Counted from the first letter of the stretch, positions 34,031 to 43,470 are shown. The stretch: DNA of 64,000 nucleotides from an uncultured Algibacter sp. (GCA_947502405.1 CANMZT010000008.1:1-64000), one strand, 5' to 3'. The notes: a model not told the origin generated them from the letters alone. Translations and numbers: made by a program.

Positions 34031-35150
34031 ATGCAATATCTTTTCTATAAGTTTTTCTACGTTTGTAAACTTCAGGGTCAAAGTGCTTCCATATTTTATG
34101 GATAGCCTCATTATCCTCTAATTCTGGAGTTCTAAAACAGGTTTCAATACCTTTTTCTTTAAATGTTTCATAATACTCATTAAAAATTACAGCATGAACA
34201 CCTTTGTTTTGGTAGTCTGGATGAATACCAATTAAGTAAAAAATAACATCCTTACTGTGCTTTTTTGCGTGCAATATATGTCTGAAACCAAAAGGAAATA
34301 ATTTACCATTTATCTTTCTTAATGCTTTAGCAAATGCTGGCATTACAATAGCAAAACCAACCATATTATCATCTTTATCAACAACAAATTTAATATACTC
34401 TGGATTTACAAAGCTGATGAATTTCTTTTTAAAATAGGCTTTCTGAACATCATTAATGGCTACAAACGAGGATAATGATGCATAACTTTCGTTAAATAAG
34501 TCAAACATTTTATCTGCATAAGGCATCACTTCATCTGTCTTTGTAAGCTTAAGTGGTGTTAATTGATAACGCTTTTTAATAAGCTCTTGAGCCTTTTTAA
34601 AAAACTCAGGTTTAACATTTTCAAAAGGGAATTTACTTTCTGAATATGACTTTTCTATCTTATAACCAGCAGCTTCATAATGTTTAACATAATATGCATG
34701 ATTATACCAAGTAATCATAGTTGCTATGGATTCAAACCCTTCTGTCATTACACCAACCTTATCAAGGTTTGAAAACCCAACAGGGCCTTCAGTATATTTT
34801 AATTCATAAGACTTTCCTATTTTTTCAACTTCATTTAAAAGTGTTTTGGATACTTCTAAATCATCAATAAAGTCAAACCAACCAAAACGCATTTTCTTTT
34901 GGTTTTGTTCTTTTACTTCAAGCCAATTAACAATCGCCGCAATTCGTCCAACTATTTCTCCATTTTTATACGCTAAAAACATTCGTGCGTCTGCATCATT
35001 AAAAACGGGGTTTTCTTTTTTGTTAAATGTTTTGATTTCTTGACTAATAATAGGAGGGACCCAGTAATCGGAGTCCTTGTAAAGCTTAAAAGGAAACTTC
35101 ACAAATGCTTTAAGATCTTTATTGGTTTTAACTTCTTTGAGTGTTATCAT
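34029..35150 (-). CDS. GNAT-fold acyltransferase-like protein, possibly lipid N-acylation
   Basis: 373 residues from the ATG at 35148-35150; a TTG 15 bases upstream is in frame but less likely. Large two-part GNAT-like protein: N-terminal FVKFPFKLYKDSDYWVPPII and ARMFLAYKNGEIVGRIAAIV, central EGPVGFSNLDKVGVMTEGFE, C-terminal YLIGIHPDYQNKGVHAVIFN, which resembles an acetyl-CoA loop. Homologues are sometimes called GTP cyclohydrolase, which no motif supports. It converges on the SPT-like gene; because capnine needs N-acylation, this protein is a candidate for that step, by inference only. The OMP gene upstream starts on the same strand. Confidence 0.72.
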   Translation of the reverse strand: MITLKEVKTNKDLKAFVKFPFKLYKDSDYWVPPIISQEIKTFNKKENPVFNDADARMFLAYKNGEIVGRIAAIVNWLEVKEQNQKKMRFGWFDFIDDLEVSKTLLNEVEKIGKSYELKYTEGPVGFSNLDKVGVMTEGFESIATMITWYNHAYYVKHYEAAGYKIEKSYSESKFPFENVKPEFFKKAQELIKKRYQLTPLKLTKTDEVMPYADKMFDLFNESYASLSSFVAINDVQKAYFKKKFISFVNPEYIKFVVDKDDNMVGFAIVMPAFAKALRKINGKLFPFGFRHILHAKKHSKDVIFYLIGIHPDYQNKGVHAVIFNEYYETFKEKGIETCFRTPELEDNEAIHKIWKHFDPEVYKRRKTYRKDIA

Positions 35151-35177
35151 ATTATATTGATGCAAATTGATGGTTGG

Positions 35178-36197
35178 CTAATCATCAAAGTCTATATCTT
35201 TCTTCTTTTGCTTGTTGATTTTTTTATCTGGAATGTCTTCATTTTTCTTTTTCTTTTTAGTTTTCCCTTTTCTATTAGCTCTTCTTTGTCCTTCGTCTTT
35301 TGCTGATGTACCATTATCAACCTCTTTATCTTTATGGAAATCTAATCGGTACGAAGCTCCAAAATTAACACTAAAAACTGATGGCGTATCTTTAGTATTA
35401 AAAGTAACCGCTGTATCTAGTTGAAAATCCTTTCCCATTAAATAGGCACCACCGAATCTAAATAGATTATCTGCATAAAAATCACTTTGAATACCTTGAG
35501 TTTCACCAAAAATAACCCATTTAGGGCTGAATGAATGTGTTAAAGTTAATATGTATTGAAAATCGGATTGATCTGTACCTATTCTGTCTTTTATTAAATT
35601 CATTACAAATACCCAGCCACCTGAAAAATTATTTTGAGTAGCAACCATTACTTTTGGGCTAAAACCTTCTATTCCTGTAAAAGTATATGGGTTTGGTTTT
35701 GTGTCATAATTAGCACCAACATATACAGAAACTGCAGGAATTAAAGATTTCCATTTAAATTGTCTATTAGCTTTCCAGCTGTATAAATTGGGTTTGTCTT
35801 CTTCTGCGTTCTTGTAAGGGTCAAAAACTAAATACTTTGCACCTACCGCTAAAAACCTAAAATTAGCACGTTTATCTTCAGATGAAAAGCTTGAGGCAAA
35901 CGTTTTTGTGTCATTTTGGTAAGTACCTTCTATGTTTATTTCTAATTCTTCCAAAAGTAAACCGTAACGTGCTGCAAAATCAACACCAAATCCAGAAACT
36001 TCATAGGCTGCAGTAGGCGTTCGTTCTTCTTTTATGATGTATGGGCCAACTTCAAATTGAGCAACATTAGTTCCAACAGAAAAAGCACTGCGTGAAACAC
36101 CAGGTCTATTAGAATTTATTACGTCGGTATATTGACAGAAAGCGTCTACAGAAGCTAAAGTTAGTAGGATTAATAAAGTAGACTTGAATGGGTTCAT
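35178..36197 (-). CDS. Outer-membrane transporter-like beta barrel with Lys-rich tail
   Basis: 339 residues. Signal peptide MNPFKSTLLILLTLASVDAFC, then a barrel-like repeat of amphipathic strands (QYTDVINSNRPGVSRSAFSV is the usual start of the PF13557-type transporter family; later FSGGWVFVMNLIKD, QYILTLTHSFSPKWVIFGE, FRFGGAYLMGKDFQLDTAV). The barrel ends at about residue 283 with SVNFGASYRLDF. An unusual hydrophilic tail follows, very rich in Lys (KGKTKKKKKNED, KKINKQKKKD) and ending DIDFDD. The tail could be cytoplasm-incompatible and must lie in the periplasm if the barrel is correct. It precedes the GNAT gene by 27 nt. Confidence 0.8.
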   Translation of the reverse strand: MNPFKSTLLILLTLASVDAFCQYTDVINSNRPGVSRSAFSVGTNVAQFEVGPYIIKEERTPTAAYEVSGFGVDFAARYGLLLEELEINIEGTYQNDTKTFASSFSSEDKRANFRFLAVGAKYLVFDPYKNAEEDKPNLYSWKANRQFKWKSLIPAVSVYVGANYDTKPNPYTFTGIEGFSPKVMVATQNNFSGGWVFVMNLIKDRIGTDQSDFQYILTLTHSFSPKWVIFGETQGIQSDFYADNLFRFGGAYLMGKDFQLDTAVTFNTKDTPSVFSVNFGASYRLDFHKDKEVDNGTSAKDEGQRRANRKGKTKKKKKNEDIPDKKINKQKKKDIDFDD

Positions 36198-36341
36198 AAT
36201 TATTAATTTAATTATTTCATTTACTAAAAGCGTTTTAGGCTTTTTTCAAATATAGATATTTTATACTTTTTTTATCATACTTCAGCGTTTTTTAAGCCAA
36301 TAGAATTGTATTTTTGTATACATTATTAATAAAAGTTAAAA

Positions 36342-36608
36342 ATGGGTTTATTAAGAACCATACTAATAATAGCCTTAGTATACTACGGAATTAAGATTCT
36401 TTCAAGAATTTTTGCGCCTTTCTTACTTAAATATGCAGCAAAAAAAGCTGAACAACGTTTTGGTGATCAATTCGGACAGTTTCAAAAAGGGCAGCAAAGG
36501 CAAGATGCTCAGAAAAAAGAAGGTGAAATAACTATTGACAAAATCCCAAAAACAAAAACTTCTAATAAAGAGGTAGGAGAGTATGTGGATTATGAGGAAA
36601 TAGAATAG
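36342..36608 (+). CDS. DUF4834 family protein
   Basis: 88 residues. One N-terminal membrane span (MGLLRTILIIALVYYGIKIL), then a basic-amphipathic helix (RIFAPFLLKYAAKKAEQRFG) and a Gln/Lys-rich linker (QFQKGQQRQDAQKKEGE), ending with the conserved GEYVDYEEIE. This matches DUF4834 of Bacteroidota, which has no known function. It lies upstream of the glycan operon with a 205-nt gap and is divergent from the OMP gene at 36197. I see no hairpin terminator before YfhO, so read-through is possible. Confidence 0.88.
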   Translation: MGLLRTILIIALVYYGIKILSRIFAPFLLKYAAKKAEQRFGDQFGQFQKGQQRQDAQKKEGEITIDKIPKTKTSNKEVGEYVDYEEIE

Positions 36609-36813
36609 AATACTTAGTTTTACTTTCTTCTAACAGCAGTATTTGCTTTTATAAAACTTATTGATTGTAATATTTTAGTTTTGTAAATAATAACTCTTGA
36701 TTTTAGGTGTTTTTATTTATGGAAAGTTTCATTTATTGTAAGCTCTCTTTTATATTTACGGAATTAAGATTTAATTTGTTAATGCTCGTTAAGAGCTTTC
36801 TTAAAACAGTTTC

Positions 36814-39273
36814 ATGCATTTTTCTTTTAAAAAAGTATTACCTCACGTTCTAGTATTACTAGGTTTCATAATAATTTCTTTAGCATATTTTAATCCTGTT
36901 TTAAAAGGAAAAGTTATATACCAAAGTGATATTGTACAGTACATTGGTATGAGTAAGCAGCAAAAAGATTTTAAAGCTGAAACTGGTAAGGAAACTTACT
37001 GGACAAATAGTGCCTTTGGCGGTATGCCAACCTACCAACTTGGTGCAAGATACCCTCATAATTATATAAAAAAACTTGATTCTGTATTGCGCTTTCTACC
37101 TAGACCAGCAGATTATTTATTTCTGTATTTATTGAGTTTTTACATATTGCTGATAGTGTTAAAAGTAGATTTTAAGCTAGCTGCCTTGGGTGCGTTAGCT
37201 TTTGGCTTTTCTACATACTTAATAATCATTCTAGGTGTAGGGCATAATAGTAAAGCACATGCTATTGCTTACATGCCATTAGTATTAAGTGGCATCTTGC
37301 TTGTTTTTCAAAAACGTTATGTTATTGGATTTTTGTTAACAACTGTTGCTATGGGGCTAGAGTTGGTGGCTAATCATTTTCAAATGACATATTATCTTAT
37401 GTTTTTGGTAATAATATTAGGAATAGCCTATTTAATTGATGCCTTCAGAAAAAACATGCTACCGCATTACTTTAAATCCATTGGTGTTTTAGTAGCAGCT
37501 GTTGTATTATCTGTTGCATTAAATGCTACTAATTTTCTAGCAACCAAGGAGTATGTTAAAGAAAGTAAGCGTAGTAAAAGTGAGTTAACAATTAACTCAG
37601 ATGGATCTCCAAAAGAGGTAACGTCAGGACTGGATAGGGAGTATATTACCCGTTATAGTTATGGTATAGTAGAAACATTTAATTTATTTATTCCACGTTT
37701 TATGGGCGGTGGAAATTCTGAGGATGTTGGTAAAGATTCTGCCACTTATGAGGCTTACAGAAAATTAGGTGCTAGTACTACACAAGCAGCTCAAGAAGCT
37801 AAGCGTGCGCCAATGTATTGGGGCGATCAACCTATTGTAGAAGCGCCAGCTTATATTGGGGCTGTTGTTTTGTTTTTGTTCATATTCGCTTTGTTTTTAG
37901 TCAAAGGAAGATTAAAATGGTGGTTAGTCGGAGGAACTGTTTTTTCTTGGGTGCTTTCTCTTGGTAAAAATTGGTTTTTAGTTGCTAACGCAAAGCCTGA
38001 TAGTAACCCAATAACAAATTTCTTTATAGACTTTATTCCTTTATATGATAAATTTAGAGCAGTAAGCTCCATGCAGGTTATATTAGAATTATGCATTCCT
38101 GCTTTAGCCATTTTTGGTTTGGTTAAGTTATTTAATGATTTTGAACAGAAAGGAGATAAGCTAAAAGCTCTTAAATATACTACAATCATTACTGGAGGTT
38201 TAGCTTTAGTATTTTTGCTGTTTAAATCGTCATTATTTGATTTTGTTGGTGTTAACGATGGGTTTTATCGCCAGAATTACGGACAAAGCTTTGTAGGTGC
38301 TTTAAAAACGGATAGAAAAGCTATTTTCACACAAGACACTATTAGAAGCTTAATTTTAGTCATTTTATCGGCTAGTGCTATTTATTTGTTTTTAAAAGAA
38401 AAATTAAAAGAACAATGGGTTATAGTAGCTTTTGCTGTTTTGATTCTATTTGATTTGGTAGGTGTAGATAGACGTTATGTGAACAATGAAGATTTTGTTT
38501 CAAGTGTTAAAATGTCTAAACCGTTCCAAGCTAGTGAAGTAGATAAATATATTTTGAATGATAAGAGTCATTATCGTGTATATGATTTAGTCTCTGGTAG
38601 ATCTAAGCCTTCATACTTTCATAATTCTTTAAATGGTTACAATGCTGCTGAATTAAGACGTTACAGGGAAGTATTTGATTTTTACATCGCTAGAAATAAT
38701 ATTAATGTATTGAATATGCTGAATACGAAATACATTGTGGCTCAAGATGAAAAAGGGACACCATTTCCTTTTGAAAATGAAAGTTCTAATGGCAATGCAT
38801 GGTTTATTAAACATTTAGAAAAAGTAGCGTCTCCTGATGCAGAGATTAAAATTTTGGACAGTTTGGATAATAAAAATAAAGCTGTTTATACATCGCACAA
38901 AGCAGTAGAATCCTTAAAAAATATTCAATTAAATTATCAGGTTGATTCTTTGTCAACTATCAGATTAACAGAGCATAAACCAAATTATTTAAAGTATCAA
39001 TCTAGCAACTCAAATGATGGTTTTGCGGTGTTCTCTGAAATCTATTACCCAGAAGGGTGGAAAACATTTATTGATGGCAATGAGACTAACCATATACGTG
39101 TAAATTATATTTTACGTGGGATGCACATTCCTGCAGGGAATCACATCATTGAGTTTAAATTTGATCCAGATGTTGTTAAGACTGGTAGCAAAATTACCTT
39201 AGCAAGTTCTATTCTATTTGGGCTGCTATTTATTGGTGGGTTGTTTTATGAGTTCAAAAGAAAGGATGAATAA
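36814..39273 (+). CDS. YfhO family membrane glycosyltransferase-like protein
   Basis: 819 residues. Large polytopic protein of the YfhO family, which in Firmicutes modifies lipoteichoic acid and in Bacteroidota is of unknown but probably glycosyl-transfer function. About eleven to twelve spans fill residues 8-560; an early conserved acidic loop is YQSDIVQYIGMSKQQKDF, with Asp in a GT-C-like position. The C-terminus is a soluble domain ending in beta strands (VNYILRGMHIPAGNHIIEFKF) and a last span (ITLASSILFGLLFIGGLFY). The 3' end overlaps the glycosyltransferase gene by 8 nt, so the two are translationally coupled, with a flippase following. Confidence 0.92.
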   Translation: MHFSFKKVLPHVLVLLGFIIISLAYFNPVLKGKVIYQSDIVQYIGMSKQQKDFKAETGKETYWTNSAFGGMPTYQLGARYPHNYIKKLDSVLRFLPRPADYLFLYLLSFYILLIVLKVDFKLAALGALAFGFSTYLIIILGVGHNSKAHAIAYMPLVLSGILLVFQKRYVIGFLLTTVAMGLELVANHFQMTYYLMFLVIILGIAYLIDAFRKNMLPHYFKSIGVLVAAVVLSVALNATNFLATKEYVKESKRSKSELTINSDGSPKEVTSGLDREYITRYSYGIVETFNLFIPRFMGGGNSEDVGKDSATYEAYRKLGASTTQAAQEAKRAPMYWGDQPIVEAPAYIGAVVLFLFIFALFLVKGRLKWWLVGGTVFSWVLSLGKNWFLVANAKPDSNPITNFFIDFIPLYDKFRAVSSMQVILELCIPALAIFGLVKLFNDFEQKGDKLKALKYTTIITGGLALVFLLFKSSLFDFVGVNDGFYRQNYGQSFVGALKTDRKAIFTQDTIRSLILVILSASAIYLFLKEKLKEQWVIVAFAVLILFDLVGVDRRYVNNEDFVSSVKMSKPFQASEVDKYILNDKSHYRVYDLVSGRSKPSYFHNSLNGYNAAELRRYREVFDFYIARNNINVLNMLNTKYIVAQDEKGTPFPFENESSNGNAWFIKHLEKVASPDAEIKILDSLDNKNKAVYTSHKAVESLKNIQLNYQVDSLSTIRLTEHKPNYLKYQSSNSNDGFAVFSEIYYPEGWKTFIDGNETNHIRVNYILRGMHIPAGNHIIEFKFDPDVVKTGSKITLASSILFGLLFIGGLFYEFKRKDE

Positions 39274-40546
39274 AAAAAAGGTACTCATCTTAACCTATTA
39301 CTGGCCGCCAGCAGGTGGGCCAGGGGTTCAGCGCTGGTTAAAATTTGTAAAATACTTACCAGAATTTGATATTGAGCCTATTGTATTTGTTCCAGAAAAT
39401 CCTAATTATCCAATAGTCGATGAGAGTCTTATTTCAGAAGTGTCTGAAGATATAACAGTGATTAACCATCGTATAAATGAGCCTTATAGATGGGCTGGAT
39501 TTCTTTCAAAAAAATCTTCTAAAACTATAAGTAAGGGTATTATTTCTGAAGATAGGGATCAATCTTTTATAGAAAAAGTAATGCTTTTTATTAGAGGAAA
39601 TTTCTTTATTCCTGATGCTAGGGTAGGTTGGGTTAAACCTTCGGTGTCATTTTTACTGGATTTTATTCAAAAAGAAAATATTGAAACTGTAATTACTACA
39701 GGGCCACCACATAGCGTTCATTTAATAGGCTATCAATTAAAACAAAAATTAAACATCAAATGGTTGGCAGATTTTAGAGATCCCTGGACAACTATTGGGT
39801 ATCATAAACAGCTTAAATTAACTTCAGCTTCAAAAGCAAAACATAAATTACTCGAAAAGCAGGTTTTAAATACTGCAAATCAAGTAATAGTAACAAGTTC
39901 GGTAACCAAAAAAGAATTTCAAAAAATTACTAATAAGCCTATTGAAATTATAACAAACGGTTATGATAATGAAGCGTATGTTGATTTTAAAATGGATTCT
40001 AAATTTTCTTTATCGCACATTGGCTCATTGTTATCTAAACGTAACCCAGAAATATTATGGCGTGTTTTAAAAGATTTAATTACTGAAAACACTGTGTTTT
40101 CGAAAGATTTTGAGCTTGTTTGCGTAGGATTGGTTAGTGAGGAAGTTCAAAAATCTATCAAGAAGCACAACTTAAATGATTATGTTAATTATGTTGGTTA
40201 TGTATCACATAATGAATCTATAGTCTATCAAAAAAAATCTCAGGTATTGCTTCTTGTAGAAATTGATTCAATAGATACGCGTTGTATAATTCCAGGAAAA
40301 TTATTTGAATATATGGTTTCCAACAGGCCCATTGTGGCTATAGGCCCCAAAGATTCAGATGTAGAGCAAATCATCAAAGAAACAAATACAGGGCACTACT
40401 TTTATTATGCAGATTACGACTCGTTAAAAAGAATTATCTTAGAGCATTATAAAGCGTTTCTAAATAACAACTTGCAATCTCACCCCGTAGGATTGCAAAA
40501 GTATCACAGAAAGGCGCTTACAAAATCGTTAGTCAAGCTCTTATAA
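39266..40546 (+). CDS. GT4-like glycosyltransferase
   Basis: 426 residues from the ATG at 39266 (MNKKKVLILTYYWPPAGGPG), which overlaps the YfhO stop (ATGAATAA); longer in-frame starts exist but fall within yfhO. GT-B fold: the N-terminal PPAGGPGVQRWLKFVKYLPE is the nucleotide-sugar glycosyltransferase start; LADFRDPWTTIGY is in the middle, and the acceptor and donor region includes IETNGYDNEAYVD-like and IIPGKLFEYMVSNRPIVAIG. The donor sugar cannot be read from the sequence. The stop overlaps the flippase ATG, placing this in a three-gene surface-glycan operon. Confidence 0.9.
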   Translation: MNKKKVLILTYYWPPAGGPGVQRWLKFVKYLPEFDIEPIVFVPENPNYPIVDESLISEVSEDITVINHRINEPYRWAGFLSKKSSKTISKGIISEDRDQSFIEKVMLFIRGNFFIPDARVGWVKPSVSFLLDFIQKENIETVITTGPPHSVHLIGYQLKQKLNIKWLADFRDPWTTIGYHKQLKLTSASKAKHKLLEKQVLNTANQVIVTSSVTKKEFQKITNKPIEIITNGYDNEAYVDFKMDSKFSLSHIGSLLSKRNPEILWRVLKDLITENTVFSKDFELVCVGLVSEEVQKSIKKHNLNDYVNYVGYVSHNESIVYQKKSQVLLLVEIDSIDTRCIIPGKLFEYMVSNRPIVAIGPKDSDVEQIIKETNTGHYFYYADYDSLKRIILEHYKAFLNNNLQSHPVGLQKYHRKALTKSLVKLL

Positions 40547-42003
40547 TGGGAATCGTTGCATCACAATCCTTTAAAAACATTATATCTACCTATTTAGGCT
40601 TTTTTATTGGTGCTATCAACACATTGTTTCTTTACACCGAATTTTTAAGTGATGATTACTACGGCATGGTAGGATACATGCTGTCTCTGGCTTATGTCAT
40701 CATGCCTCTTATGGCTTTCGGGATGCATAATACCATAGTAAAATTTTACTCTTCATTTAAAACAAGGGTATCATTAAATAGTTTTTTAACACTTACATTG
40801 GTATTGCCTTTTTTTATTATAATTCCCATAATATTAATTACTTATGTGAGTCATGATGTAATATCAGGTTTTCTTTCAAAGAAGAATGATATTATAAAAG
40901 ACTACCTGTGGCACACTTTAATTATAGCTATTTCTTTAGCTTATTTTGAAATCTTTTTTGCTTGGGCTAAAGTTCAAATGCAAACTGTTTTTGGAAATTT
41001 TATGAAAGAAGTTTTTCATAGAGTAGGTGCTATGGTATTGTTGTTGTTATTGCACTTTAAAGTTATTGATTTAGAACAGTTTATGATGGGTCTCGTTGTG
41101 ATGTATTTTGTAAGAATGCTAGTGATGAAAATCTATGCTTTTACTATAAAACTTCCTGTAATAATTTTTAAGCGTGTTCCCAACTCAAAAGATATTTTAA
41201 AATATTCTTTTTTAATTATTATAGCGGGTTCTATAGCAACTATATTATTGGATGTAGACAAAGTTATGCTTGGTTCTTATGTTAAAATAAAAGAGATTGC
41301 TTATTATCAAGTGGCTATTTTTATAGCTACGGTTATAGCTGTACCACAAAGAGCGATGCATCAGATTTTATCGCCTTTGTCTGCGAAATTTTTGAATGAA
41401 AGTGATTTCTCTGCGTTAGAGGATTTATATAAGCGTAGCTCATTGAATCTTTTTATTATTGGTGGTTTTATTTTTTTATTAATTATACTCAATATCAATC
41501 AGCTATATTTAATAATCCCTGAAGAGTTTAGTAGCGGATTAATTGTCGTGTTTCTGATTAGTATTTCAAAACTATTCGATAATGCTTTAGGAAGTAATAA
41601 TGCTATTTTATTCAACAGTGATTATTATCGATTGGTGCTAGTTTTAGGGGTTTTTCTAGTAATTATTATGATACTTTTAAATATGCTATTTATTCCAATT
41701 TTAGGAATTAATGGGGCAGGTATAGCTACGTTTATAGCTGTTTTTATGTACAACTCCATTAAGCTATTCTTTGTTTACAAGAAGTTCAAAATTTTTCCTT
41801 TTACAGTCGCAACACTTAAAATTGGTGTAGTGTTGGTGCTAGGTGTTTTGTTATTCTATTTTTGGGAGTTTCCATTTCATCCTATTGTTAATATAGCTTT
41901 AAAATCAATATTAATTGCAATGCTGTATGTATATGTGGTGTATCGATTAAATTTTTCTGCAGATATTTCAGATCTGATTAAGAAGTACTTAAAGTTGAAG
42001 TGA
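40546..42003 (+). CDS. Polysaccharide flippase of the MOP superfamily (Wzx-like)
   Basis: 485 residues. Polysaccharide biosynthesis protein with about 12-14 hydrophobic segments in pairs and no soluble domain; the MATE/Wzx fold moves lipid-linked glycans across the inner membrane. Start MGIVASQSFKNIISTYLGFF is typical. Charged loops such as MQTVFGNFMKEVFHRVG and LDVDKVMLGSYVKIKEIAYY are conserved family segments. It overlaps the preceding glycosyltransferase gene by one base (TAATG). The gene ends the operon; a TGTC hairpin repeat lies 37 nt later. Confidence 0.9.
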   Translation: MGIVASQSFKNIISTYLGFFIGAINTLFLYTEFLSDDYYGMVGYMLSLAYVIMPLMAFGMHNTIVKFYSSFKTRVSLNSFLTLTLVLPFFIIIPIILITYVSHDVISGFLSKKNDIIKDYLWHTLIIAISLAYFEIFFAWAKVQMQTVFGNFMKEVFHRVGAMVLLLLLHFKVIDLEQFMMGLVVMYFVRMLVMKIYAFTIKLPVIIFKRVPNSKDILKYSFLIIIAGSIATILLDVDKVMLGSYVKIKEIAYYQVAIFIATVIAVPQRAMHQILSPLSAKFLNESDFSALEDLYKRSSLNLFIIGGFIFLLIILNINQLYLIIPEEFSSGLIVVFLISISKLFDNALGSNNAILFNSDYYRLVLVLGVFLVIIMILLNMLFIPILGINGAGIATFIAVFMYNSIKLFFVYKKFKIFPFTVATLKIGVVLVLGVLLFYFWEFPFHPIVNIALKSILIAMLYVYVVYRLNFSADISDLIKKYLKLK

Positions 42004-42040
42004 TTTTTATTTCTCTACAAGTTAGAATTATTCCAAATGA

Positions 42041-42067
42041 GATTCCCGCCTTCGCGGGAATGACAAA
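42041..42067 (-). repeat. TGTC-hairpin repeat, solo copy (reverse orientation)
   Basis: Reverse complement of the copy at 5982-6008: GATTCCCGCC TTCG GGCGGGAATC-type hairpin ending GACAAA. It is the only member of the family outside 5982-12646 in this window. Confidence 0.83.
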
Positions 42068-42151
42068 AAACTTTATTGAAACGAAAAACCCCACGATGTT
42101 GCTTTGAGGCGAACTACTCGTAGGGCTTTCCAAACTAACCAACCAAAATTT

Positions 42152-43396
42152 TTATGATCGTCTTCGTGTTGTTGTCGATCTTGTATTTTTGCTAGAACTA
42201 CTTCTGCTTTGTGTTGCTCTTGGTGTTCTGGTTTGTGTAGACCTTTTAACAGTGCGTTGTTGCGTTGTTCTTGGCTTATTAACCGTTCTGCGTTGAGCTA
42301 TCGGCGTATTTCTAGTATTATTATTGCTACTTCTTTTATATGTACGAGTATTTGTGCTTTTTGGTTTTTGCACGGTTCTATTTTTTTTTTGGCGTCTTAC
42401 CTCGTTATTTCTAGTACTCGTTCTATTATTATCTCTATTAACGGTTTCACGGGTTCTTCTAGTATTTATTACTTCAGAATTATTTCTAGAATTAGATCGT
42501 CTTGTAACCGTAGTTTCACGTCTTGTTACATCTCTGTTTAATGTGCCATTATCCCGTCTGCTAGTTTGTCTTTCTCTTACATCATTATTACCTCTTCTTG
42601 TGGTGTTACTAGCTACACTTCTTCTTGAGTTATTATTATTTGTTGCCACAGACCTTCTACTAGAAGTTGCTCGTCTGTTAACTTGAGTTACATTTCTTTT
42701 ACTTCTGTTTACAGTGGCATAACTTCTGTTTCTTTGTATAACGTTACCACGTCTACTCGCAATGGCAGTTCTAGGACGGTAGTTATTATAAAATGGTCTT
42801 CTATAAGTATAACGTACCGGATTATAAAACTGTCTGTAAGGTCTGTTATAAACTACACAGTAATCAAAAGCAGGAACACTGTAAAAACGGTGCCATGGTC
42901 TGTAAACATAAGCTCTGTTATATACGTTTATAAATCCTGTGTAATGAGAAAACACATTGTTTCTGTAAAATACATTTAAGCCTCCAATACGGTTGATGTA
43001 ACCAAAGTTATTGTAATAGATATTTACATTTCCAGCTTGAATGATACGTCCAAAATTATCATAAAAAATAGGAATATTTTCTATCTGAATAATCGCTCCA
43101 AACTCATCATATTGTACATAAGCGTTATAGTCAAAACCAGAGTTGAAACTAATGTTTACGTTTCTTGAATTAATATTAACGCCTAAACGAGAATTGCCTC
43201 TTAGAATATTAAAATCAAATTGACCATCTCTAAATACTGAAAACTCAATACCATCTTCAACAAATATGAAAGAATTGCTATAACCTCCATAAAATGTTGC
43301 AGCTGAATTTAAGTTAGATTCAACGTTGGTTGTAGTTGCGTTCACAGAAAATCCTGTTAGGAGTAAGCCTGCTAATAAAAATGCTATCTTTTTCAT
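42152..43396 (-). CDS. Secreted Tyr/Asn-rich repeat protein with Arg-rich tail (sigma-54 paralogue 1)
   Basis: 414 residues, family not recognised. Signal peptide MKKIAFLLAGLLLTGFSVNA. An N-terminal segment VEDGIEFSVFRDGQFDFN precedes short repeats of the form IxxxNIYYNNFGYIxxIG (about 85-145), then a Tyr/Phe/Arg-rich region (about 150-200). The last 200 residues are low-complexity, almost only R, N, S, T and K (NNNSRRSVASNTTRRGN). The same N-terminal plan occurs in the 44664-45443 gene. The strongly basic, disordered tail suggests binding to nucleic acid, polysaccharide or mineral, by inference. A sigma-54-like promoter lies 58 nt upstream. Confidence 0.72.
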   Translation of the reverse strand: MKKIAFLLAGLLLTGFSVNATTTNVESNLNSAATFYGGYSNSFIFVEDGIEFSVFRDGQFDFNILRGNSRLGVNINSRNVNISFNSGFDYNAYVQYDEFGAIIQIENIPIFYDNFGRIIQAGNVNIYYNNFGYINRIGGLNVFYRNNVFSHYTGFINVYNRAYVYRPWHRFYSVPAFDYCVVYNRPYRQFYNPVRYTYRRPFYNNYRPRTAIASRRGNVIQRNRSYATVNRSKRNVTQVNRRATSSRRSVATNNNNSRRSVASNTTRRGNNDVRERQTSRRDNGTLNRDVTRRETTVTRRSNSRNNSEVINTRRTRETVNRDNNRTSTRNNEVRRQKKNRTVQKPKSTNTRTYKRSSNNNTRNTPIAQRRTVNKPRTTQQRTVKRSTQTRTPRATQSRSSSSKNTRSTTTRRRS

Positions 43397-43453
43397 AATT
43401 GTTTGTTTTTAGGTACTGAAATAAATCAGTATTTGGGTTCATGATTATGTAAT

Positions 43454-43470
43454 TACAAACAGCGTGCCAA
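43454..43470 (-). promoter_or_regulatory. Sigma-54-like promoter of the 42152-43396 gene
   Basis: On the minus strand TTGGCACGCTGTTTGTA: the -24 TTGGCACG element is exact and TTG lies at -12 with the standard spacing. The predicted transcription start gives a leader of about 45 nt. Confidence 0.6.

Noticed and set aside
42085-42130. Hairpin CCCCACGA / TCGTAGGG as a terminator of the 42152 gene or degenerate structured repeat
   Set aside because: The stem has a mismatch and a 21-nt loop, and similarity to the structured repeat is too weak.
42209-42979. Several long + strand open frames opposite the Arg/Asn-rich gene
   Set aside because: They arise from low-complexity codons of the minus-strand gene; they have no family signal, and the minus strand has a signal peptide and a promoter.
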